From: Siphonodentalium dalli
Taxonomy: Eukaryota; Mollusca; Scaphopoda; Gadilida; Siphonodentaliidae
Length of the DNA: 64,000 nucleotides
NCBI GenBank assembly: GCA_032622095.1
Contig: CP136064.1
Span: 177,648,247-177,712,246, forward strand
Direction: 5' to 3'
Made by a program: the position numbers and the translations under genes. The notes under the pieces were generated by a model. That model saw nothing but the letters and a program-made list of their open reading frames with translations. It did no database searches and was not told the origin of the DNA. Positions 19,060 to 30,045 of the stretch are shown here, piece by piece. The stretch's first letter is position 1, and each line of letters begins with the position of its first letter.

Positions 19060-20049
19060 GGATTATTATATGCCTTATTAATTAACTGGGAAAACTAGCT
19101 TTCTCATTCTCAATGCAATAGACATTTTGATGATATGTTCCCGAAAATCAGTCGCCAAGGGCGTGCTCACATTGACACACTGTTAATCAAAGACGAGCCA
19201 ATGGTCGCGTGTCTTTTATTTATTTGTATCGGTATTTGTAATTTACTTTGATGTTTTTTGCCGCTGAAGTGCAATGGTATATACACACTTGATATTATTC
19301 TAGTCAAACTAGTAATTTAACCCAATTGGTATATAATATATATTGGCATCATCGGCAACCAATCGTCTTTACACCCTTCATATGATCGATGTCTATATTG
19401 TTCTATAAATATGCAAAACAACTCCTACGTATTGCTAAGACTATCATTAGTGTAATAGATAAACTTGAGATATTATGTCCGTAAACACAAATATTTCAGT
19501 GATGGATGAACTGAGATTTGATATCTATATTTGTTTTTATCGATCTCTCAAACGAGGGGCCAGCACCCGTGGTTCTAACTGTTGCTGGTAAGACACCACA
19601 AAACATGCCGAATGTGTGATGGGCGCAAGTATTCTAGTTATGTTATGTTTTCAGTTTTGATGACAATATTTTTTCGCAAAATTGCAATGTTAAAAGCTGA
19701 GTATTCAGTTATTCGCTATTCGCCGGTTACGTGAAGCATGACGTTACGTTGTCTGAACTCTACTTCGAACTTCGAACATCATCTCCGTTTTTCGTCAATA
19801 ATTAAGTATCCTGCCATTACACGAGTTGATATCTGCAGACTTGCATGACAGGCCCACGCGACATGACTTAGTGGACATCCTAATAGCTGATAACTATAGT
19901 GGAAACTGATATATTCCAACTTGGTCCACCAACGATTAACAGCAGACACATTACCACCAACGGTGCATACGAATGCAGATATCACGTGTACTGGGACATC
20001 TCAGGCTGATAAAGTGAAAAAATCCTGGGAAATATTCCATTTGCTACCG
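19060..20049. other. no confident gene; weak minus-strand open frame
   Basis: After the LINE-A tail nothing is recognised up to ~19780. A minus-strand frame runs from a Met inside the adjacent MITE to 19779, broken by one TGA (~20002), and includes GGNVSAVNRWWTKLEYISFH. It may be decayed coding sequence, but part of it lies in the MITE, so it is not annotated as a gene. Confidence 0.4.
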
Positions 20050-20554
20050 TTAAAGATACGGGCGCCGCTGGCGGTGGGTATGGTGTTCAAAACCGTCATA
20101 AATAGTAAAATATAGACATACCTTGTTCTTATATCAATAAGAACTATGGCATAAACAGCACTTATGTTATTGTAAATGTTTTCCATTTGTTATGTAAACA
20201 AAGGCAAAAAAAAGTTACAGAACCTGGCTTTTGTTTAGATCCGGATATGGTAAACATTAAGAGCGTCATTTGTTACTGTTTTCCTGATATGGAAATAATA
20301 AAGAGCGTTTATATCATTTGTGCGTGATTAACCAATATAATTGCGCTGTGTTATGTAAACAGAAGCAAAACTTCAGTAACACGAGCAGGTTCTTGTTTAC
20401 GTACACCATCGTACGTCTTGGTGACAATATACTATTTACGCGCTGACTATGTTTGGCATATGAACAAAACTATACATATTTTAATATTCCTTCTGTTGAT
20501 GGCGATTTGAACAAATATGAATATTTCTGCAACGAACGCCGCCCGTGCCTTTAA
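20050..20554. mobile_element. TTAA-type MITE, copy 1 (497 bp)
   Basis: TTAA target duplications (20050-20053, 20551-20554) bound related ends AGATACGGGCGCCGC and AGGCACGGGCGGCGTT (inverted). A second copy lies at 30302-30831 in the same orientation. Inside are a ~70-bp direct repeat (TTATGTAAACA...GTTTAGATCC) and the paired motif AATAAAGAGCGTTT. TTAA duplications suggest a piggyBac-type source. Coding-like frames crossing the ends (NAARAF, IPTANAARIF) come from the TIRs and are not taken as genes. Confidence 0.75.
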
Positions 20555-21897
20555 ATGTGACATGCAACGGTTTACATCATTTGGCTAAACTTAATTTAAT
20601 TGGTAGCTGGTTTGTTCAGCAAAAATATCCCACAAACGCGACATTTCACCAAAACGCCTATCTGTCGATACTCGGCATCAACGTTTCAGCATTTTGAGAT
20701 AGTTTTCGCGTTTGACAGAAAACGTCATGACTTATCTCCACATGTTTTGTGACGTTACGGATTTACAACAGAAAGTCGAGTTTTTGAACTGAACTGAAGT
20801 GATTTTTATTGATAAATTAAATTATGCATATTATACACAATAACAACGAGGCTCTGTAGAAGGCATGGCTTATGGGCCTGGGCCCTGTTTCATGGAGGCA
20901 ACTTATGACATAGTTGGGACTTAAGATGGTCATAAGTTCAAACTTCAGTCATAAGTGCGTTTCACGAACAAAGTCTTAACCTAAGATGGTCTTAACTTTG
21001 GTCTTAACTTTAAGACTGGTGTGAGGTGTCATAAGATAATCTTAAAGTTAAGACCTACGTTGTGATCCGCGGTTGGTCCGAAATGTGGATGGGATCTAGT
21101 TCATGTATATATTATTATAAACACATTTAACTGAATAACACCTTGCTAGCACGGAGGAGTGTTTCAGAAATGGTAGTAATTAATAACCAACTGGTAAGCT
21201 ATACCAGTGACGTGGCCAGTGGTTGCAAGATTGGCGGGGTGCCACGGTCCGCTACTAACTGTAAACCGCCAAGACCGGACTGTATATACATTTCTAATTG
21301 CTGTTACAAAAAGAATATATTTACATAGAGTTGAACATCATTTGCGATTCAAATCACACAATCGCACTGTAGACAATAATCACGTTGAGACAATTAGTCC
21401 GAACATTTTCACATCGAGGATAATAGTGAATGATTTATACTCAGTTTTTTTTTATAAATGCTTATGTCAGCTATTATTATTATTATTTACTTGCCTTTCT
21501 ATATTATTATGTTATAATTTGATTGTAAAAATGCATTGTATATGTACCCCGTATATATCAACAAGATAATAATACATAATATGTGTTATTTTATTATTAT
21601 TATGTATATTATCATAATCTATTAACTATGAAATAAAAAGATATATAGCATGTATATAGTATACGGACCACCCGGGCACACCGGGATCCGCGAAAGAACA
21701 TATAATATCACTGTGAACTGGCCCACAGACCCCTGTGTGAATTACTAAAATACCAATATACACGTACCAGTGGTATAGTCTATATTGGTATTTAGTAATT
21801 TTCCCCAGGGGCCTGTGAACCGGCCGTCTGTTCACGTGTTGTTAATTATAAACGCTCTTTATTAGAAGTCGTTGATTTGGTTTTTATTAAAACATAT

Positions 21898-22052
21898 ATG
21901 CAGAATGTCGTTCAACGTAACGTACTTTCGAAGTTCATACGCAGTTTGTTAATTATAACAGGCGTTTAGCACATTTGTCAACAGAACCAGAGCAAATGGC
22001 ACTGGCATCATTTATATATGGCTTCTACAAGTGTGTCTCAGATTGGAAATAA
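21898..22052 (+). pseudogene. ~51-aa small ORF in the 1.94-kb element, one frameshift
   Basis: ATG 21898 starts MQNVVQRNVLSKFIRSLLI. After a one-base shift near 21961 the reading continues RRLAHLSTEPEQMALASF and ends at TAA 22050-22052. Both halves have coding character. It is followed by AATAAAGAGCG at 22101. No family is recognised. Confidence 0.35.
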
Positions 22053-22187
22053 GTCTATTTGGAGCACGATATGAAGTCCTATTCACATTATAGCAATATA
22101 AATAAAGAGCGTTTTGTGTTAGTATTCTATGAATGTTGGCAATCAATAAAGAGCGTTTAGCTCAGTGCTTCCATTGTGGTGTATTGT

Positions 22188-22352
22188 ATGTGTATGCCGT
22201 GTTGGCGACATATTCGGTTTCCTGGTATTATAGATCCTTCAAAGACGTATAGTGTATTAGAACCTAATATCAGCATTGAAACGATCGAACATATGTCTCG
22301 CGTCGCTTTAATGGCATGTTATATGGGTGAAGGTTCACATTCTGAGTTATAA
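22188..22352 (+). CDS. 54-aa orphan ORF in the 1.94-kb element
   Basis: ATG 22188 to TAA 22350-22352. The sequence is clearly protein-like (RHIRFPGIIDPSKTYSVLE, IEHMSRVALMACYMGEG). It lies 30 bp downstream of AATAAAGAGCGTTT and converges on the minus-strand ORF, overlapping its end by about 34 bp. No family is recognised. Confidence 0.45.
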   Translation: MCMPCWRHIRFPGIIDPSKTYSVLEPNISIETIEHMSRVALMACYMGEGSHSEL

Positions 22353-22516
22353 GTCCCTTTAATAACTGCAATAATATATTTGAGCTCGATACGTTTGTAT
22401 AAAATAGGCATTGGAAGCACGAAGCTATGTGTGGATGGGGTCTGACGCGAAAACACAGTTAAAAAGCGCGCTCGTGCAGTTAAGTATGCACCAGTCATTA
22501 TACTGATTATCGCCAT
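22319..22516 (-). CDS. 65-aa orphan ORF in the 1.94-kb element
   Basis: Intact frame MAIISIMTGAYLTARARF...YNSECEPSPI with good codon character. It is tail-to-tail and overlapping with 22188-22352. Overlapping convergent small genes are unusual for a MITE and suggest a virus-like or captured segment. Confidence 0.4.
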   Translation of the reverse strand: MAIISIMTGAYLTARARFLTVFSRQTPSTHSFVLPMPILYKRIELKYIIAVIKGTYNSECEPSPI

Positions 22517-23098
22517 TGCATTAAAATATCATAATTATTCTTAGACACGCCCTAGTATATGTCACCAGACACTGTACCTAGGCATATAACACACACAGAA
22601 CCAACATTTTCTGTGCATAGCTGTAATAAATTGTCGAGAGCCAGTCTAAACGCGCGCGAACTTAAATTACTACTTAAGTAGGACTTAATCTTGTTTTGTG
22701 AAACGCGTTCTTGAAACGGAAAAGTTACATCATAAGATCCACCTTAGATCTTAGATTAAGTCCATCTTAAGATAATCTTATGACATTGCTTCATGAAACA
22801 GGCCCCAGAGCCCTATAATAGCATGATAAATACAATAATGAAGGCTTGGGGAGAGTTGGGACTGGTGGGGGGGGGGGGGGGGGGGAAGACGCAAGATTAC
22901 ATGGTGTGCATAATATGTTGGGTGATGCTCATAAAGTATATATATTAAGTCAACCGTTCCAAGAACAATTTAAAATGTTTTATGTGAATGTCAAGGATGT
23001 GGCTGTACAATCAGTGGACCTCATTTAGTTTGAGATATGTGGTAGTTTAGTTTATACTTTCAGATTTAAGTTTAGAATTGGCCATTGATACGGCTGAA

Positions 23099-26000
23099 TT
23101 ATTGTACTCGTTTTCTTATAAAGTAATCTTTTAAATATTTAAGGTATTCTGGGCTACTAATTTTAATGCGTAGTGTGCAGTCTGCGGGGAGGCTATTCCA
23201 TAATTCTCGCGCTTTGTTTGAGATTGCACTTTTTGAGTTTTTAGTCCTTTTGAATTCATGATAAAGATTACCTTTTGTTTTTGCGCGGGTATTATAGCTA
23301 TGGATATCTTCAATATGTTTGAATAATTTTGATAACGAATCCGGTAGTGCATGCATATGATAATCATGTAGTATTCTAATGAGCTGCATGTTACCAATAT
23401 CATCAAATATTAGTAGTTTGTTTAGTTTATAATAAGTCATAATATCACTTGTATCATTTGAGATAATTTTAAGGGCATTCTTCTGTAGTTTTCTGATTTT
23501 GGTTAGTTTCTTTTTGGTAGTTGAGCTCCATATTGCGTTACAATAGGTCAAGTAGGGGATAATTAGTGATAAGTATAAGGTTTTCAAAGTTTTTGCAGGA
23601 ACAAATTCACTGACTTTCCTCAGGATTCCAACATTACTGGCAAGTTTAGAGCATAATGAATTTATGTGTTTGTCCCAGGATAAATTGTCTTCAATAGTGA
23701 TGCCTAAAAATTTGGTTTTGCCACTCTACTAACATTTTTATTGTTTATAGTTAGGACTGGTAATACCTCAGGTAGTGAACAATTAGTGAAAAGCATGTAA
23801 TTTGTTTTATCAATGTTCAATGACAGTTTATTAGCAGCAAACCACTGATTCATATAATCCAGTTCAGTGTTAACTCTGTTAAATAATTTGTGGATATCTC
23901 TATCAGAACAAAATGCATTTGTGTCATCTGCAAAAAGTATCAATTTAGCATCCTTGCATATACTTGGTAAGTCATTCATATAGATTAAAAATAAGAGTGG
24001 CCATAAGATTTAGCCTTGTGGGACCCCACAGGTAATTTCATTGAGTTCTGATATATGGCCATCATATTGAACGCATTGTTTTCTATGAGTAAGATAATCC
24101 TTGAACTAGTTCCGTGCAACCCCTCGACATCCATAGTGCTCTAGTTTTTGAAGCATTATTCTATGATTGATTGTATCAAATGCCTTAGATAGGTCGAGGA
24201 ACACTCCAATTGTGTGTTCGTGATTGTCTAAGGCACCAGTTATTTTCTCTATAAGGTCAGTCAAAGCTAGAATTGTGGAATGATTCTTCCTAAAGCCATA
24301 CTGGCTGCTGTATAAAATCTTGTGTTTTTCTAAGTATTTATTTAATCTATTATACATGAGTTTTTCAAGTACTTTTGAAAAGATAGGTAGCACAGATACA
24401 GGTCTGTAGTTACTGACTATACTTGCATCTTTAGATTTGAAGATTGGGGATACTTTAGCAAATTTCATTCGTTCTGGGAATACACCTTGGGAAAGAGATA
24501 GGTTACAGATATGTGTCAATGGTACGATACAGGAATCTGCACATTGTTTTAAGATGCCACATTTAAGTTCATCTAAGCCAGCTGGTTTTTTGAGTCCTTA
24601 TTTTTCAGTATGTATATTATTTCTAATTCTCCAGCAGGTTCAACAAATAATGAAGATGGGTTGGGAAGGGGAAGAAATTCCTTTGGGTCATTGGTTGAAT
24701 TTATCTTTTTTGCTAGATTATGACCTATATTTGTAAAAAATTCGTTGAATTTTTCTGCAATTTTGTTTTTACCACTTATATACTTATTTTCATGTTGAAA
24801 TTGTGTCACATTAGTTTTGTTTTTATTTCGATTAAGTATTTTTTTCAGAACAGTCCATGTTGATTTCATGTCACCTTGGTAGCGTTCAATTTTTTTGTAA
24901 TAGTAATGTTGTTTGGCCATTCTTATTATGAATATTAATCTGTTTTTATATGACTTGTACCTTTCATTGTTAATTTTAGATTTGTTTTCTATAAATTTTT
25001 TATATAGTTTATTTTTTCTTTTAATGATTTAATTATTCCTGTTGTTACCCAGGGATTGTTATTCTGAGTTCTGATTTTCTTTCTACATTTAGGAAAGCTA
25101 TAGTTGTAAGCATCAGTCATCATATCAATGAATGTATTATAAGATGAGTTGCAGTCGGTGGCGTTGTTCACATTGCTCCAGTCCATAGTTGATGTCATGT
25201 TGATGAAGGTTTGAATATTTTGTATTGAAAATTCCCGTTGGAAGATGTACGTTGCTTTGTTTTGGTGTTGTTCTTTATCATGACCTCTAATTATAAGGAA
25301 TATTGGTAGGTGATCAGATATATCTTCAACAAAAATTCCTGAGTATTTCGGTGATGAGTGGTGACAGTTGGTGAAAATGTTGTCTATCAGGATTGCACTG
25401 AACTCAGTTATTCGTGTTGGCTTGGTGATCATTGGGAGGAACATAAATGATTTCAAGAGATTGGTAAAGTGTTTCTCTGCATTATTCTCTGAGCCTAGGT
25501 TAATATTAAAGTATCCCATAAGGATACAATTCCTTCTCTCTTTGGATATCTTTGACATGATTGATTCCATTTTTTCCATAAATTTCTCAAGATCTGAGTT
25601 TGGGGGCGGTATATACATCCTACTATTTGTTTTTCCCTGTGTTATCTTCTACTTCGGCGAAAATACTTTCCAGATAGTCAGTGTTAGTAGTTAAGTCAGA
25701 TCGGATTTCAGCTTTTAATGATGTGTGAATATATAGTCCAACTCCCCCTCCGCCTTTATCATTTCTATGTTTTTCTACTAAGTTATATTCATTAAGTTTC
25801 ATGAGGTTCATTGGTGAGTTATCAGCTAACCAAGTTTCAGTAATACCTATAATGTGAAAGTTGTGCTTACAATTGTTGAGGAAGGTTGATAATTTATCTA
25901 TGTTTTTATTTATTGATCTTATGTTAAAATGGATCAAAGATGCTGATATACTGCTTTCGATATCTTTGATTTTTTCATTGAATTCTTCTAGTAATAGATA

Positions 26001-26381
26001 ATTGGAGGAATTTTGTTGGTTTAAGGTGTCTAGTAAGTTGTCATCATCATTAAATTCATTTTGAAAATTATCATTCAGTGTAAAAGGGTTTGTTATAAGT
26101 GGTTTTATATTTGGTAGTTCTAGGTGGTTAAAATCTTGATTCATGTCATATTTTGCTAATTTGAAAAGGGCTTCTTCATCAATGTTGTTGAAAGGGAAGA
26201 TTTCCTGGATACAATGATAGCAGAACCAGGGTGAGTTATCTTCATCTAACCTTTTTAGATCAGTTTTTGTTAATTTAGAGAATTTCAAATGAATCCACTG
26301 GTCACACAAGTCACATCCCAGAGCATCTTGCTTGTTTCTTACTGATTTGTTACAGGTTGAGCAAGGATATTTTATCGGCAT
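23099..26381 (-). pseudogene. LINE-B ORF2: PHD finger, endonuclease, RT
   Basis: MPIKYPCSTCNKSV starts at 26381. PHD finger follows with one zinc ligand changed (WIHLKF where a Cys is expected). Endonuclease: LIHFNIRSINKNIDKL, ITETWLADNS, then a frameshift near 25620, MYIPPPNSDLEKF, MGYFNINLGS (GDFN altered to GYFN) and SDHLPIFLI. Frameshifts near 25015 and 24580. [48 protein letters not shown], stop and shift near 24106, LILFADDTNAF at ~23930. C-terminal LYLSLIIPYLTYCNAIWSS and WNSLPADCTLRI near 23200. It cannot encode an active protein. Confidence 0.9.
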
Positions 26382-27682
26382 TGCAGTTTGTGGTTGGGGT
26401 GGGTGGGGGTAGGGGTTACAAAGAGAGTAAAGTAGAAGAGAGCAGCGTGGAGGAGGTGCAGTTGGATGAAACAAATACAAAAAAAAGAAGAAAAAACAGA
26501 CAAAAAGATCACTTGTATAGTTATCTGTTTTCAAAGCTATGCGTGTTGTAAGCTAAATATATGAGATTTCATAGTTTCAGAGGTTTAATTTATTTTTCAC
26601 TACATGTATGTTTATATACAGTGCATTTTGAATTTTTTATTTATTTTTAATTTTTAAGCTGTAGGATTATAGAGTACCGGTATGTGAGACCAATCATTGT
26701 AGACTAATGAGGGTAATTTAATTTGATGTCATAAGTATGAGCTTATATGTTCTAGGTTCTAGTCAAGCTGCTCATATACCTAGTGTTATAAAAGAAAAAA
26801 ACAACTTTGAGTGAAGACAAGAAATATAGTTTCACGCAGACAAGAAATTTTGTTTCATGCAGGAAGAGAAAGTGGTCATAAAAATAATAGGAATTGGGAA
26901 ACAGAATTATGACAAGAGATATGATTTCATGCAGGAATAGCAAGCATAAATATAATAAGCATACATGAATAAAGATATTAGAAATATTTCATGCAATATG
27001 CAATACATTTTACAAGTTAGGCTTTAATATGGGCCTTATTTGTTCAACTACTATTGTCATTTTATGACTTAGTAAGTTAGTATATTTGAATTTAGATTTG
27101 CACTGATATCATCTGAATTAAATATTCTAGTAAGGTACGTCATCAGTGCTATGGTGGGATGATACCATTATATCCAGATCATGGTCTGGACCTACACTCA
27201 CATCGTTATTCAATTCAGATTATATTTAGTAACTAATGAGTATTTCAGGTGGAAATAAATACGCTTAAGTGTATAAAGGCCTAACACTCTAATTCAACTT
27301 ATAAGTTATGATCATTTAGATCGGGTCTAATATTCTAATTCAAATTATAAATTATGATGATTTAGATAGGAAGACAAACATAAATGTGGTATCATGCAAT
27401 AAGAAAAGATAGAACATGATTTGCACTGGATGTTAAAGCTATATACATTTAGCATGCAGATAACATGAGATGATATTTGTGTAAGCATACCAGGACAACA
27501 ACATTGATTCATACAATCAAATCACACTGGACAGTGTAAGTTGGTTACAGATAGCACACCATGAGTAGATGGGGGACACTGAATACATAAGCATAGACAA
27601 ATTAGGAATAAACAAACAAACAGGAACAAAGAAGAACAGGTAGATGTACATGCAAATTAGGCTTATGAGCCAACTTGTCTTT
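26382..27682. other. LINE-B inter-ORF region; no gene seen
   Basis: About 1.3 kb separates ORF1 and ORF2, longer than usual for CR1-type elements. It is AT-rich, with loose repeats of TTTCATGCAGGAA / ACAAGAAAT between 26815 and 26990. Either the ORF1 3' part has decayed beyond recognition or another insertion sits here. Confidence 0.5.
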
Positions 27683-28439
27683 TCAGATTTTCTCAAGATC
27701 ACTTAATTTCCTTATGTGAATTTTTGAGTCATTTTGCGTCAGGGCAATTATTTTGCCATCCAAGGTCCATGTGTTTTTCACATTAACATGCTTGTTGGTT
27801 AATTTGAGGAGCTCCATATTTTTCCATGTTAGGCTTTCCGTCACCACCAGTTTGGTGTCATTGCCATACATCTTGGAATTTTTTAACGTTTACCCATGAA
27901 CAGTTCGTGTTTCTGGTCATGTCGCGTCAGTCTTACAATAATTGGTCTCGGTCTTTATTTTTTTGCATCAAATTTCCCCATCGTGCGGCCAATATCCTTC
28001 TCATCAGTCGCAATTTTCAGAGCCTTTCCAAAGACATCCAAAGCTTTATATTAGTGTTCTCATCTTTTTGTTCAGGAACACCATGTATTAGTAGACAATT
28101 TCGTCTGCTATATTGTTCGAGGTTATTTACTTCCTCCATTAGTTTAATATTATCGTCCTTGAGTTTTCGCATTTCCTTTTCAAGGTTTTCTATACGATTT
28201 ACAAGAGGGTTGTTTGTTGGTTCAACAATGGATTTGAAGAATTGTTCATTTTGAATGATTGCCTTCACAATAGTTGATTTCGTATCTTCATTAGATATTA
28301 TTTCTTGGACAATCTTATCGGCCAATTTTTCAACTAAAAGCTTAAGAATATTATCATCCTTCAACAGTGTATTAGTTAATGTTTTCTTAAGATCATCATC
28401 ACCAGAAGATGCACTGGTTGACTTTCTCCCTGCTGGCAT
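27683..28439 (-). pseudogene. LINE-B ORF1 (coiled-coil nucleic-acid-binding protein)
   Basis: Intact for 140 codons from MPAGRKSTSASSGDDD at 28439. Then a coiled coil (NRIENLEKEMRKLKDDNIKL, VNNLEQYSRRNCLLIHGVPE) is followed by frameshifts. The C-terminal part is readable at 27871-27683 (VTESLTWKNMELL, WTLDGKIIALT). The SRRNCLLIHGVPE and WT.DGKI blocks are the usual signature of ORF1 proteins in this LINE group. Confidence 0.8.
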
Positions 28440-28744
28440 TATTACGTTTTGTTTCTATGTAAACAACAGAACAACTTCCCTAATTTCGTGATACGACGAT
28501 GGCATTTGATGGAAAAATCGAATAATTTATCAGTTAGGTTGTATAGTTTGTAGATTATTGGTTTATGGCCTGTCTCGAAATTACTTACAAAATCTTATAT
28601 CCACCCAAAATGAAGTCAACGCATTGCTCGTGCATTAAATTCCCAGTTTCAAGTATACACTTTCACACCATCGGTCACAAAACAGAACATGAAAGACAAA
28701 CTCAGACTTCAACATATCCTTGCTGAAATTCGCACTTAATCTAT

Positions 28745-29585
28745 CTATGATATAAGCAGATAATAGACTCTTAACCGCTATTTCGTTTTATGGCGGGGGC
28801 CGCAGTAAAAACACCTGTTAAAGAGCGTACACATGAACACTCGTGAGTTGGCTTATTTGTGTCATTGTCCGCACATATTCTGCTTAGAATGGCCTCATTA
28901 TGCGTCGATAATGTGAACAGAATGTTCTCATTTCTAGCACATTATCGACTACAAATGAGACGAATATAAGCAGATTATCTGCCTAAAAGATGTTATATTT
29001 TAAGCAGATAATGTGCTTTTCTCTGGAGAAGAGGCTACTGACTCAACTAATTTAGTATAACAAGCACGATGTCAAATCTTTGATTATCATTTGTCAACGT
29101 GCTCAATCACTGAGCTGCTGTTCTGTTTTGGGGAAATGTCAAATGTCACTTATCCCTGTAATTAATGAACATTAGAAAAATTCTGACGGAATTCTGGTTG
29201 AGAAAGCTTGTTCTAATGAAATTGCAGCCTTGTTCTCACGAAACATACACATCTGCTCATAATATAACTTGATTTAGGTAGAAAAATCTGCTTAGAATCG
29301 CCTCATTTTGAGTCGATAATGTGCTGAAAATGAGAGCGTTTTAGTCACATCGACTCATAATGAGACGATTGTAAGCATATAATGTGCGCGGACAATAACA
29401 AAAATAAGCCCACTAATGACTTTTCAGATATACGCTCTTTAACGTATGTTTTGAATGTGGCCCGCACCATAAAACGTGATAACGGATATGACTCCATTAT
29501 CTGCTTATTTCAGAATCAAATAATCACATTATGTACCTATTTCACATTATAGGTCAATTATGTACGTATTTGTATTTGCGCGAAC
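28745..29585. repeat. multi-hairpin foldback element, copy A
   Basis: Outer inverted arms: TAAGCAGATAATAGACTC...CGTTTTATGG near 28755-28800 against CCATAAAACGTG...ATTATCTGCTTA near 29470-29510. Nested inside are TTGGCTTATTTGTGTCATTG / GACAATAACAAAAATAAGCC and two or more hairpins around CTCATTATG.GTCGATAATGTG. The word AGCAGATAATGTG or its reverse recurs throughout. Related sequence at 61545-62385 confirms it is a family. There is no ORF. Confidence 0.7.
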
Positions 29586-30045
29586 ATATGTTAATGAGAT
29601 AATTAGGACGGCAATTTAATAATCTGTGTTCGAAAATATATAGGCCTATAATGTCCTCAGTAAAATTGTGCTTCCAATGGAACCACCGTATCAAGATTGA
29701 TATATACTTTTATTGTGGTCACACAACGATTCAACATATGTGGCTGCGGGAAATGTTTTGATAAAACGAATATAAATATTAACATTTCGAGCCAATCTGA
29801 TGTTTGTTCTATGCAACAGACAAACATGTGGTATTATAACATTTTCTATATTCCTACACGAAGCCTAATTTACACAAGATGTGTTTCACATGATTGCCTA
29901 ATATTTGAGTATAGGCTTACATACGACACGTACACATACCATTCAATTTGCCGCCTCTGGCCGCCTATCTGGCTATAGCTTTGTTTTATCAAATGGAAGC
30001 TCGCAAATACAAATCGTTTGTCAGATAAGCATCCATGCATGCTAG
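29586..30045. other. no confident gene
   Basis: AT-rich sequence. A 93-codon plus-strand frame (29697-29978) has no family signal. CTAG at 30042-30045 precedes the coding-like segment that follows. Confidence 0.4.

Larger units (their letters stand above)
20874..22813. mobile_element. 1.94-kb TIR element with possible TAT target duplication
   Basis: Inverted ends (GGGCCTGGGCCCTGTTTCATG at left, GGGCTCTGGGGCCTGTTTC at right when reversed) continue as imperfect TIRs of about 160-180 bp rich in CTTAAGATGG/TCATAAG words. TAT flanks both ends (20871-20873, 22814-22816). There is no transposase. Inside are three small ORFs, a nested hairpin at ~21739-21806 (AATTACTAAAATACC / TATTTAGTAATT) and three copies of the AATAAAGAGCGTTT motif. 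The superfamily is uncertain; a 3-bp duplication would fit PIF/Harbinger-like elements. Confidence 0.65.
23030..28500 (-). mobile_element. LINE-B, CR1-like non-LTR retrotransposon, nearly complete, decayed
   Basis: On the minus strand: ORF1 (28439 down to ~27683) with a coiled coil, a ~1.3-kb region without clear ORF, then ORF2 with PHD finger, APE endonuclease, RT and C-terminal domain (26381 to 23099), and a short 3' UTR. Every domain is present but the frame is broken at least five times. The PHD-finger-plus-endonuclease layout and FADDT RT motif are typical of CR1/L2-group LINEs. Ends are approximate; no target duplication was found. Confidence 0.85.

Noticed and set aside
20046-20556. 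Apparent divergent gene pair with NAARAF / IPTANAARIF N-termini in the repeated segment
   Set aside because: The matching peptides come from the terminal inverted repeats (AAGRYACGGGCGGCGTT) of a TTAA MITE; both copies show TTAA on each side.
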